A DNA stretch of 43,336 nt from an uncultured Oscillospiraceae bacterium (GTDB taxonomy: Bacteria; Bacillota; Clostridia; Oscillospirales; Acutalibacteraceae): contig UQQT01000018.1 in the NCBI GenBank assembly GCA_900543395.1, forward strand, positions 1 to 43,336, written 5' to 3'. Below the pieces are notes generated by a model. That model made no database searches. It was not told where the DNA came from and was given only the letters and a program-made list of their open reading frames with translations. The position numbers and the translations under genes are program-made. Positions 16,150-23,447 of the stretch are shown one piece after another (the first letter of the stretch is position 1; every line of letters begins with the position of its first letter).

Positions 16150-17169
16150 ATGAACAACAGTGATAATAATACCGAAGCCCGAAATCCTTTCGTGCTGACA
16201 GACGGATATTTTATCCCCGGACATGCGGATGATTTTGTGCGAAGCATTTCAAACAGTGAAAAACGCGCCGTATGCGAAAGCGAGCTGCTTTATTACAGAG
16301 GTTATCCGGATAAGGCGAAAGAAAGAATAAACTCAATTGACAGTATAAAGCACTCTGACACTGTTATTGCCTCTCTTATTATAAACGCGCTGTCATCCGT
16401 TTGCTCAGGCAGCATGGAAAGCATTGCCGAGCTTATAAAGCAGGCAGAGAATATATCCGGGCTTGAATTAAACCCGAGTTTAAAGAAAACAGCCGAATTC
16501 CTCTCTATGTATTTTAATATAATAATTCACAATTTCAGCGCAATAGAATTCCCGCCCGTCGGAATTGACGCGTTTTCCGTTCCTGATGAACTAAAGCCTA
16601 TGGCAATCTACGCGTATTCGCACTATCTCGAAATGACAGGTAATGTCGGCAGAGCAATAGGACTTGCCGAGTGCGCGCTGATATTCATGAAAAAACCGAG
16701 TCCCATATCGCAGATTTATCTGTCGCTTATCATAAGCATAGGATATATGGAGCTAAACCGTCCCGATAAGGCGGAATACTACTTCCGTCTTGCATGGGAA
16801 AGCGCGAAACCCGACGGACTTCTTATGCCGTTTGCCGAAACGCGAGGAATGCTCAGCGGAATGCTCGAAAAATGCTTAAGATACGACTGTCCGAACGAGT
16901 ATAAAACAATTCATTCCCTGTCCTCGAAATATCATAAGAACTGGGTAAAGGTTCATAATGAAATTACGGGCGATACCGTTTCCGACAAGCTGACGGCGGT
17001 AGAATTCAATATCTCCATGCTTGCCTCGCGTTCCATGACGAACACGGAAATCGCCGACTTCCTGGGGATAAGCGTAAACAGCGTCCGCGCACATTTGAGA
17101 AATATATTCAATAAGCTCGGAATCGACAGCCGTAAACAGTTAAGTAAATACGTAATAACCCGCGAATAA
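16150..17169 (+). CDS. LuxR-type transcriptional regulator with TPR-like N-terminus
   Basis: 339 residues. The C-terminal LuxR/GerE helix-turn-helix (about 278-335) includes LTAVEFNISMLASRSMTNTEIADFLGISVNSVRAHLRNIFNKLGI. The first 270 residues are helical and repeat-like (YYRGYPDKAKERI, IYLSLIISIGYMELNRPDKAEYYFRLAWE), as in TPR/MalT-like sensing regions. No receiver domain or ATPase is present. A weak GGTG precedes the ATG. The gene converges on the LRR surface protein, a plausible but unproven target. Confidence 0.82.
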   Translation: MNNSDNNTEARNPFVLTDGYFIPGHADDFVRSISNSEKRAVCESELLYYRGYPDKAKERINSIDSIKHSDTVIASLIINALSSVCSGSMESIAELIKQAENISGLELNPSLKKTAEFLSMYFNIIIHNFSAIEFPPVGIDAFSVPDELKPMAIYAYSHYLEMTGNVGRAIGLAECALIFMKKPSPISQIYLSLIISIGYMELNRPDKAEYYFRLAWESAKPDGLLMPFAETRGMLSGMLEKCLRYDCPNEYKTIHSLSSKYHKNWVKVHNEITGDTVSDKLTAVEFNISMLASRSMTNTEIADFLGISVNSVRAHLRNIFNKLGIDSRKQLSKYVITRE

Positions 17170-17191
17170 AATAAATGTATACCGCACTTAA

Positions 17192-17222
17192 AAACCGCTC
17201 GGATTCAAGCCCCGAGCGGTTT
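17192..17222. terminator. Bidirectional terminator between LuxR-type and LRR genes
   Basis: AAACCGCTCGG (17192-17202) pairs with CCGAGCGGTTT (17212-17222) around a 9-nt loop, with T-rich sequence on both sides. Confidence 0.88.
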
Positions 17223-17231
17223 CTTTATTCT

Positions 17232-19715
17232 TTATCTGAATCTGGAGAAGAAAAGGAATATTTTATTCATCAGCTTGACTATTGCAGAAAGAATTCTGTG
17301 TATCAGCTGATTGATTTTTTCGACAATGCTTACTTTAGTATCCTTATGCTCGTTTCCGTCGGCTGTATTTGTTACGATATAGAATGTACCCTTGCCGTCA
17401 TCGAGATACTCGCCCAAATCGTTATACGAAACCTGTTTACGCCCGCCGTCGTGTGTTTCGACCACTACCGAAAACGTAACCTCGTTAAACTCGTCGGCTC
17501 TTACAAATGAATCATTCTCTTTATTATATGTATAAACCGTAAATCCGACAGCCTCGAACCTTTCTATATAAACGTTCTTTATATCGTCAAACATCAGCGT
17601 AAACACAGAAACCGTATCAAGATACGTATACATGTCCGCTCTTAGAAATCCTAACAGATAAAGAGTCGAATTATCAAGCGTATATTTGATAATGTTAACA
17701 TTCTCAATATTCAAATCGGACGTATTCGGAATATACATATTAATTTCCGAATTGAATACGTTTTCGCCTAAAGCCGTCGAACCTGAGGCGAATACAACCG
17801 TGTTTAATTCCTCACAGTCATAAAATGCCGAATCGTCTATACTGTTAACCGTATCGGAAATATAAATCATACGAATCGAGTCAAACCCGTCGAACTGTCC
17901 GTTCAATATCTTCGTAACTCCCTTATCGAGGATCAGCGTTTTCGTATACGGCGCGAATTCCTTATACGCGTCGGTATTGTCACACTCACCGTATATTCTC
18001 AATATTCCGTTTGCAAATTCAACGTCGATTTTTCCGCAGAATTTTCCGCAAATGTCGCAGATATCGTCGTTATTTTCATCCGTATGAGTCATCAGCACCG
18101 TACCGCAATATTTGCAGTGCGTATATATACTGCAATTCTCCTCCGGAGCATGTCTGCCCTCATCACACAGCGAGACGAACGTGTTTGTTCCGTATATCAC
18201 CTCGCCGGATGTCTTCGTATAAGCAACATACGTGGGATGACTTTTTACATGCTCTTCGGCAGTCGAACCGGGATAAGCATAATATAAAGCATTATGACAG
18301 CTGTTACCTTGGAATACACCCTCATCATCAATAACGCAGTCAGGGCTTAACACAGTCAGCGTAAAAGTACCCGAAATCTTATCTGAATCAAATGCACCCT
18401 TGGCTATTGATTTACAGCCCTCCGGTACGGTAAACGAACTGCACCTGTGATTATCAAATGCATTTTCGCCTATCGTTTTTATCGAATTCGGCAATGAAAA
18501 AGACGTGTAAAAATTTTCATTAAAACAGGCAAAAGCCTCTGCTCCTATATTTTGGACACCCTCTTCAAGTGTTATGGTCATTTGTCCGCCTGTTTGGAAT
18601 TTAAAAGCCTCATCCCCGATAGTTTTAACGCTGCCGGAAATCATTATGTCCGTAAGTTTACAGCTGTAGAAAGCCTGTTTGTCAATCTGCGTACATCCGT
18701 ATTCTACATTGAGCTCTTTAAGAGCGTCGCAGTTCCAAAACGCCAATTCAGGCACAACACTAAGCGACGCCGGAATTGTAACACTTTCAAGCCCGTAACA
18801 GCTCGAGAAAGCATCCTTGCCCATTTTTTTTAGTTTATCTCCGTAGGGTACAGCCGTAAGCTTCCTGCAGAAGAAGAATGCATACTCGCCTATTTCTTCA
18901 ACATTTTCAAAGTTCGCTGTCGTAAGACCTTGGCAGTCATCAAATGCACGATTGCCGATTTTCCTTACATTTTCTCCGCCGTATATCTCATTTATACCGC
19001 AGCCTTCAAACGCACTGTCACCTATAACCTCTGTCTTTTCGCCCAACGTCAGAGTTCTGAGAGAATACCATTCCTCAAAAACACCCTTAGGCCAGTCCTC
19101 TCGAAATTTTTCTATAATAAGATTTTTAACATTATTTTGATTATTGTGTTTTATCTCCGAAGTTGAAAACGTCGTAACGCTTTCGGGAATCGTCAGAGTC
19201 TCGATCTGCGCAGGGAAAAAGCTCGAATAAAACGACGTGACCGTACCCGGAATAACGTATTCGGTAATTTTTATATTCAAAGGAACGTCCTGAATCGACG
19301 TCATATTTTTATCAAAAAGAACGCCGTATTCGTCCGCAGTAAATACCGTATTGGTATCAGAAACAATGAATTTTTCAACATTCGGACAGTTTTTGAACGC
19401 GCCCGTGTTCCAGCTTTTAAGAGAATCGGAAACAGTGACTGTAATAACATTCTTGCTGTAATCGGTATCTCTGTCAACCTTAAATATATCGCTGCCGAGA
19501 GCTTCAACCTTAATGCCGTCCACCGTTTCGGGTATGACAAAATCAGCGTCCGGCCGAGTCAGAACTTTATCAAGTCTTGCCCTTGAGCCGGAATAGGACG
19601 TATACCGATACGTTCCAGTCGAGTCGGTCACAACCTCCTCGGCGGCAAAAACGCCGAAACCGCACAAAGCAGACAGAATTACGGTAACAAAAATAAATAA
19701 CAATCTTTTCTTCAT
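17232..19715 (-). CDS. BspA-type leucine-rich-repeat surface protein
   Basis: 827 residues from the ATG of MKKRLLFIF, with GAGGGG upstream; the longer frame begins inside the promoter and is rejected. A signal peptide (about 1-24, ending FAAE) is followed by many LRR_5 repeats of the form F..C..L..V.IP.SV..IG..AF (residues about 60-500). A Cys-rich insert (CSIYTHCKYCG, DDICDICGKFCG), a second LRR block and a beta-rich C-terminal domain follow. It ends in a hydrophobic/basic tail (LIHRILSAIVKLMNKIF) rather than LPXTG. Such proteins mediate adhesion in gut bacteria. A palindrome on its promoter indicates regulated expression. Confidence 0.9.
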   Translation of the reverse strand: MKKRLLFIFVTVILSALCGFGVFAAEEVVTDSTGTYRYTSYSGSRARLDKVLTRPDADFVIPETVDGIKVEALGSDIFKVDRDTDYSKNVITVTVSDSLKSWNTGAFKNCPNVEKFIVSDTNTVFTADEYGVLFDKNMTSIQDVPLNIKITEYVIPGTVTSFYSSFFPAQIETLTIPESVTTFSTSEIKHNNQNNVKNLIIEKFREDWPKGVFEEWYSLRTLTLGEKTEVIGDSAFEGCGINEIYGGENVRKIGNRAFDDCQGLTTANFENVEEIGEYAFFFCRKLTAVPYGDKLKKMGKDAFSSCYGLESVTIPASLSVVPELAFWNCDALKELNVEYGCTQIDKQAFYSCKLTDIMISGSVKTIGDEAFKFQTGGQMTITLEEGVQNIGAEAFACFNENFYTSFSLPNSIKTIGENAFDNHRCSSFTVPEGCKSIAKGAFDSDKISGTFTLTVLSPDCVIDDEGVFQGNSCHNALYYAYPGSTAEEHVKSHPTYVAYTKTSGEVIYGTNTFVSLCDEGRHAPEENCSIYTHCKYCGTVLMTHTDENNDDICDICGKFCGKIDVEFANGILRIYGECDNTDAYKEFAPYTKTLILDKGVTKILNGQFDGFDSIRMIYISDTVNSIDDSAFYDCEELNTVVFASGSTALGENVFNSEINMYIPNTSDLNIENVNIIKYTLDNSTLYLLGFLRADMYTYLDTVSVFTLMFDDIKNVYIERFEAVGFTVYTYNKENDSFVRADEFNEVTFSVVVETHDGGRKQVSYNDLGEYLDDGKGTFYIVTNTADGNEHKDTKVSIVEKINQLIHRILSAIVKLMNKIFLFFSRFR

Positions 19716-19752
19716 TGTGCAATACCCCTCAAAATCGTAAAATCCAACAAAA

Positions 19753-19781
19753 ATTATATATTTTTCTGACATCGATGTCAA
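19753..19781 (-). promoter_or_regulatory. LRR-protein promoter with perfect 14-bp palindrome on the -35 box
   Basis: On the minus strand, TTGACA (complement of 19776-19781), a 17-bp spacer and TATAAT (complement of 19753-19758). TGACATCGATGTCA (19767-19780) is a perfect palindrome covering the -35 box, the expected place for a repressor dimer. The binding protein is unknown. Confidence 0.75.
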
Positions 19782-19884
19782 TAGATTCTGCATTTTTTCT
19801 TCCGATTTATTATGCGATAGGAACAATTAAGTACATTGCTTACGGTCTGTTTTTGTTCAAACTCAAGAAAAACGGCTATATCTA

Positions 19885-19913
19885 TTGACAAAAGCCGTAA
19901 GCGGTATTATAAT
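19885..19913 (+). promoter_or_regulatory. Promoter of the lysine riboswitch-transporter operon
   Basis: TTGACA (19885-19890), a 17-bp spacer and TATAAT (19908-19913), all consensus. CCGTAAGC (19895-19902) in the spacer is the inverted copy of GCTTACGG at 19838-19845. Confidence 0.85.
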
Positions 19914-19941
19914 GCAGACAAAAATACAGACATGCAGCACC

Positions 19942-20113
19942 TGATAGAGGTTGCGGATATGAATAGTACTCCGACATTTGAGCCGCGGCAAACGGCAATC
20001 GGAGGAAAGGCTGTTCCGCCGAAGCGAATTTTCCGGTTTGCCGCCGTTATTCTGCTGGGTCTGCGCTTAACAGGCGCAGAACTGTCACATACCTCGTATG
20101 TGGAGAACTATCA
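19942..20113 (+). promoter_or_regulatory. Lysine riboswitch (L box) aptamer
   Basis: Conserved blocks of the L box are in order: P1 strand TGATAG (19942-19947) with AGAGGTTGCGGA, AGTACT, then GGAGGAAAGGCTGTTCC (20001-20017) and GCCGAAGC (20018-20025). CTGCTGGG (20052-20059) follows, then the P4 hairpin CTGCGC/GCGCAG, ACTGTCA, the P5 hairpin CACATAC/GTATGTG (20086-20102) and the P1 partner CTATCA (20108-20113). The match to the known B. subtilis and E. coli lysC leaders is clear by eye. Lysine binding should favour the terminator at 20152. Confidence 0.93.
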
Positions 20114-20151
20114 ACGGCTTTTTTTATCCGTCATAGATTTTGATTGATTCA

Positions 20152-20192
20152 AAGCCTGCGATACCATTTCGGGTTCGCAGGCTTGTATTTTT
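20152..20192 (+). terminator. Expression-platform terminator of the lysine riboswitch
   Basis: AAGCCTGCGA (20152-20161) pairs with TCGCAGGCTT (20175-20184), followed by GTATTTTT. It lies between the aptamer and the binding-protein start. TTGATTGATTC just upstream could pair with the P1 3' strand as an antiterminator (inference). Confidence 0.85.
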
Positions 20193-20219
20193 AATAACAA
20201 AACAGGAGTTGTATTAAAA

Positions 20220-21140
20220 ATGAACACATTCAAGAGAGTATTGGCATTGGCTGCCGCAGGAGCCGTATGTTTAGCGGGATTCGCCGGATGTGAAAATAAG
20301 CCTGATACGGACAAGACGAATGCGGACGTATCAAATTCCGCTTCTTCTATAAGCTCTATAACACAGGCTAAGACGATTCAGGATCTTAAAGGTATGAAAA
20401 TCGGTGCTCAGACCGGTACGTTCCACGCTGACGCCCTTAATCAGATTCCCGACGTAAAGGCGGAGATCCTCCCCGACTTCTCTGATCTTCTCAACGCTCT
20501 TACCACCGGAGCAATCGACGGCTACATTGCCGAAGAACCCACCGCATTCTCCGTAACCGAGAAGGATTCTTCTCTTACCTTCCTCCCCTTTAAAAATAAC
20601 GATACCGGATTCACCGCAACCGATTCCGATGTAAGCGTTTCAATCGGCGTTAAAAAAGGCTCCGACCTTCTTGCAAAGATAAACGAGGTTCTCGCGGGTA
20701 TTACCGAAGAACAGAAATCACAGCTCATGGAGCAGATAGTTACTCTCTCAAACGGCGGAACGGTTGACAAGTTCGCACTTGAGAGCGAAGCTCCCGCAAA
20801 CCCGACCGGAACTCTTAAAGTCGGAATGGAGTGCAACTACAAGCCCTACAACTGGACCGATAACACCGAGACTTTCGGCGCAGTACCCATCAGCAGCGAG
20901 GGTCAGGGCGGACTTTACGCTAACGGCTATGACGTACAGGTTGCAAAGTACGTAGCAAACAAACTCGGATTAAAGCTCGAGGTTTACGCTATGGAATTCG
21001 ATTCTCTCATCACCGCCGTTAACGCCGGCACTATCGACGCTATCGTAGCCGGTATGTCTCCGACAGAGGAACGCAAGAAGGAAATCGACTTCTCAACTCC
21101 CTACTACATTTCAAACCTTGTCGTTATTGTTAAGAAGTAA
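20220..21140 (+). CDS. Lysine-class ABC transporter substrate-binding lipoprotein, circularly permuted
   Basis: 306 residues. A lipoprotein signal peptide has lipobox LAGFAGC (Cys24). The mature part is family-3 binding protein in reversed order. Residues 52-175 hold what is normally the second half (DLKGMKIGAQTGT, AEEPTA at 104-109, then the closing helix KINEVLAGI). Residues 197-306 hold what is normally the first half (GTLKVGMECNYKPYNW, NGYDVQVAKYV, GMSPTEERKKEIDFSTPYY). The chain stops at the hinge strand VVIVKK. Ligand residues (Arg of TEER, EEP acid, QTGT) are present, so it should still bind an amino acid. The lysine riboswitch upstream points to lysine. Confidence 0.88.
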   Translation: MNTFKRVLALAAAGAVCLAGFAGCENKPDTDKTNADVSNSASSISSITQAKTIQDLKGMKIGAQTGTFHADALNQIPDVKAEILPDFSDLLNALTTGAIDGYIAEEPTAFSVTEKDSSLTFLPFKNNDTGFTATDSDVSVSIGVKKGSDLLAKINEVLAGITEEQKSQLMEQIVTLSNGGTVDKFALESEAPANPTGTLKVGMECNYKPYNWTDNTETFGAVPISSEGQGGLYANGYDVQVAKYVANKLGLKLEVYAMEFDSLITAVNAGTIDAIVAGMSPTEERKKEIDFSTPYYISNLVVIVKK

Positions 21141-21157
21141 TTTAATTTTGTTATCGG

Positions 21158-21192
21158 ACGGCAGACACTTTAGATAAGCGTCTGCCGTTTTA
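21158..21192 (+). terminator. Intercistronic hairpin between binding protein and permease
   Basis: ACGGCAGAC (21158-21166) pairs with GTCTGCCGT (21180-21188), followed by TTTT. It may terminate part of the transcription or stabilise the upstream mRNA. Either effect gives more binding protein than membrane subunits, as usual for ABC importers. Confidence 0.7.
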
Positions 21193-21208
21193 ATGAAACG
21201 GAGTAACC

Positions 21209-21976
21209 ATGGAATTTTTTAAAGATGTAATTGACATTCTGGTCAAGTATTATCCTCAGCTTTTAAAGGGCGTAGGCAATACTCTGCTTATTTCCCTTAT
21301 AGGTACGGTTGCCGGTCTTATAATCGGACTTCTGACGGGCATTATCCGTACGGCGCCGAAGTCAAAGAATCCCGTCATCAAGGCTCTTCATAAAATCGTA
21401 AACGCGATTATCGCCGTATATGTCGAGATATTCAGAGGCACCCCCATGATGGTTCAGGCAATGGTTATATACTGGGGCTACGCATTCGCAACGGGCGGAA
21501 ACACTCTCCCGCTCATTCCCTCCGGACTTATTATCGTATCAATCAATACCGGCGCGTACATGGCTGAAATAGTCAGAGGCGGTATCATATCGATAGACCG
21601 CGGTCAGTTCGAGGGCGCAATGAGTATCGGCATGACTCATTCGCAGACGATGTTAAAGGTCATCATTCCCCAGGTAATGAGAAACATACTCCCCTCTATA
21701 AGCAACGAGTTCGTTATCAATATTAAGGATACGTCCGTACTTAACGTTATCGGCGTTACGGAGCTTTACTTCTTCGCGGGAGTTATCAAAAAATCGACGT
21801 TTCAGACCTTCCAGACCTACCTTATCGTATGCGTAATATACTTCATTCTTACCTTTACGATAACGAGAATTCTCCGTTATATAGAAAAACGTCTCGACGG
21901 AAACAAAAATTATACGGTATTCGGTTCGCAGAGCAATTCCGAAGCCGAAATTCATATCAAAAAGGAGGACGCGTAA
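21209..21976 (+). CDS. Amino acid ABC transporter permease (HisM/GlnP type)
   Basis: 255 residues with about five membrane segments and the permease EAA loop GAMSIGMTHSQTMLKVIIPQVMRNILP (about 137-163), which contacts the ATPase. EIFRGTPMMVQ is the usual polar amino acid permease signature. CGGAG precedes the ATG. It lies downstream of the binding protein and 1 nt before the ATPase gene. With a single permease it should form a homodimer. Substrate, by operon context and riboswitch, is probably lysine. Confidence 0.92.
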   Translation: MEFFKDVIDILVKYYPQLLKGVGNTLLISLIGTVAGLIIGLLTGIIRTAPKSKNPVIKALHKIVNAIIAVYVEIFRGTPMMVQAMVIYWGYAFATGGNTLPLIPSGLIIVSINTGAYMAEIVRGGIISIDRGQFEGAMSIGMTHSQTMLKVIIPQVMRNILPSISNEFVINIKDTSVLNVIGVTELYFFAGVIKKSTFQTFQTYLIVCVIYFILTFTITRILRYIEKRLDGNKNYTVFGSQSNSEAEIHIKKEDA

Positions 21977-21977
21977 T

Positions 21978-22718
21978 ATGCCGGATAACGTTATAGAGCT
22001 TGTCCACCTTCAAAAACAGTTCGGAGATCACTCCGTGTTAAAGGATATTAATTTAAGCGTAAAAAAAGGCGAGGTTTTAAGCATAATCGGAGCCTCCGGT
22101 TCGGGAAAAAGCACAATGCTCCGCTGTATAAACCAGCTCGAAACGCCTACATCCGGTCAGATCCTTTACCACGGCAAGGATATTACGTCAAAGGATATCA
22201 AGATAACGCAGTACCGCACAAAAGTCGGAATGGTGTTCCAGAACTTCAACCTTTTCAATAACATGACCGCACTTGACAACTGCATAGTCGGTCAGGTTTC
22301 CGCTCTTAAGCGTTCTAAGACGGAGGCTAAGGAAGTTGCAATGGCATATCTTAAAAAGGTCGGAATGGAGCCGTTCATAAACGCACGTCCGTCTCAGCTT
22401 TCCGGCGGTCAGAAGCAGAGAGTCGCAATCGCCCGCGCACTTGCGATGGAGCCTGAGGTTCTCCTTTTCGACGAGCCTACGAGCGCGCTTGACCCGCAGA
22501 TGGTCGGCGAGGTTCTCGAAGTTATGACGAAGCTTGCAAAGGAAGGACTTACCATGATAGTCGTAACGCACGAAATGTCGTTCGCACGCGACGTTTCAAC
22601 CCATGTCTTATTCATGGCTGACGGCGTAATCTGCGAACAGGGCGCTCCTCACGAGCTTTTCGCAAATCCAAAAGACCCGAAAACCCGCGAATTCCTCTCC
22701 CGCTTCCTCGCAAAATAA
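21978..22718 (+). CDS. Amino acid ABC transporter ATP-binding protein (GlnQ/HisP type)
   Basis: 246 residues. Walker A GASGSGKST, Q-loop MVFQNFNLF, signature LSGGQKQR, Walker B VLLFDEPTSALDP and H-loop VVTHEM are all present. AAAGGAGG overlaps the end of the permease gene, so translation is coupled. It drives the lysine-class importer encoded by the two preceding genes. Confidence 0.95.
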   Translation: MPDNVIELVHLQKQFGDHSVLKDINLSVKKGEVLSIIGASGSGKSTMLRCINQLETPTSGQILYHGKDITSKDIKITQYRTKVGMVFQNFNLFNNMTALDNCIVGQVSALKRSKTEAKEVAMAYLKKVGMEPFINARPSQLSGGQKQRVAIARALAMEPEVLLFDEPTSALDPQMVGEVLEVMTKLAKEGLTMIVVTHEMSFARDVSTHVLFMADGVICEQGAPHELFANPKDPKTREFLSRFLAK

Positions 22719-22730
22719 GCTTTATATTAA

Positions 22731-22762
22731 TCCCCGAAGCCATCATGCTTCGGGGACTTTAT
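22731..22762. terminator. Terminator between transporter operon and DUF305 gene
   Basis: TCCCCGAAGC (22731-22740) pairs with GCTTCGGGGA (22747-22756) around loop CATCAT, followed by CTTTATT. It is shared by two convergent genes. Confidence 0.85.
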
Positions 22763-22779
22763 TATTATATATTTGAATA

Positions 22780-23355
22780 TTACATCATACATCCCATACC
22801 GGACAGCATACTCCGCATTTTTTCGATCTGCCTGTTCTGCGTTCTTATGATATCACAGCAAATCGAGCGAAGCGCGGGAGCAATCGGATATCTCATAACG
22901 TTCATAGCCATTCTGACCGCTCCGGCATGATGCGCAATCATTTCATACAGAAAATCCGCATTTACGCTGTCAACCGTTTTTGCGCTTCTCATACAGCAGA
23001 ACATATTCTGGATTATTTCATTAAAACAAGTCTGATAATATTCGTTATCCGCGTCCGTATTTAAAAAGCACGCGCAGGAATCATATATCTTCTGCATATC
23101 GGCAATTGACTGCTTCTGCTCGTTTATCATAATTTCCGCAAGACATCTGACCGCCTGACAGTCCGAGTATTTCAGAATATTTTCACACATAGCGATTCCC
23201 GCCTGATGGTGCGGTATCATCTGATTTACAAAATTCTGCGAAATGCTGTCCGTCAGATTGATTCCGGTCATATTATTCTCCATATCACGGTAAATACTGC
23301 AGTACGCATCGATGTACGCCGCCGTAACGTCGTTCATCGGACAATTATTGCACAT
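22780..23355 (-). CDS. Duplicated DUF305 protein, Cys/Met/His-rich
   Basis: 191 residues from the ATG of MCNNCPMND, which has AGGAGG 9 nt upstream; the longer frame lacks this. Two DUF305 units (ferritin-like helical) are visible: FVNQMIPHHQAGIAM (about 40-55) and FLYEMIAHHAGAVRMAMN (about 133-150). Each has the paired histidines. A CNNCPMN motif opens the protein and GMGCMM closes it. DUF305 proteins are linked to copper and other metals in some bacteria; the added cysteines and methionines fit metal binding, by inference. No signal peptide is seen, so it is cytoplasmic. Confidence 0.82.
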   Translation of the reverse strand: MCNNCPMNDVTAAYIDAYCSIYRDMENNMTGINLTDSISQNFVNQMIPHHQAGIAMCENILKYSDCQAVRCLAEIMINEQKQSIADMQKIYDSCACFLNTDADNEYYQTCFNEIIQNMFCCMRSAKTVDSVNADFLYEMIAHHAGAVRMAMNVMRYPIAPALRSICCDIIRTQNRQIEKMRSMLSGMGCMM

Positions 23356-23447
23356 ATCTGTACACCTCCTACGCTTCATCTTATTCACGAAAATAATATT
23401 TGACTCTCATTTGATAAGATGATACTATAATTTAAGAGGTGAACGCT

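Noticed and set aside
19836..20147. Open frame of about 103 codons upstream of the lysine transporter
   Set aside because: It starts before the promoter, has no ribosome binding site and runs through the lysine riboswitch, whose conserved blocks explain the sequence.
20220..21140. Frameshift or truncated tandem as the explanation of the reversed binding-protein order
   Set aside because: The frame is continuous from a good start and lipobox to the stop, both halves are complete, and the permease begins soon after; a clean permutation fits better, though assembly error cannot be excluded from sequence alone.
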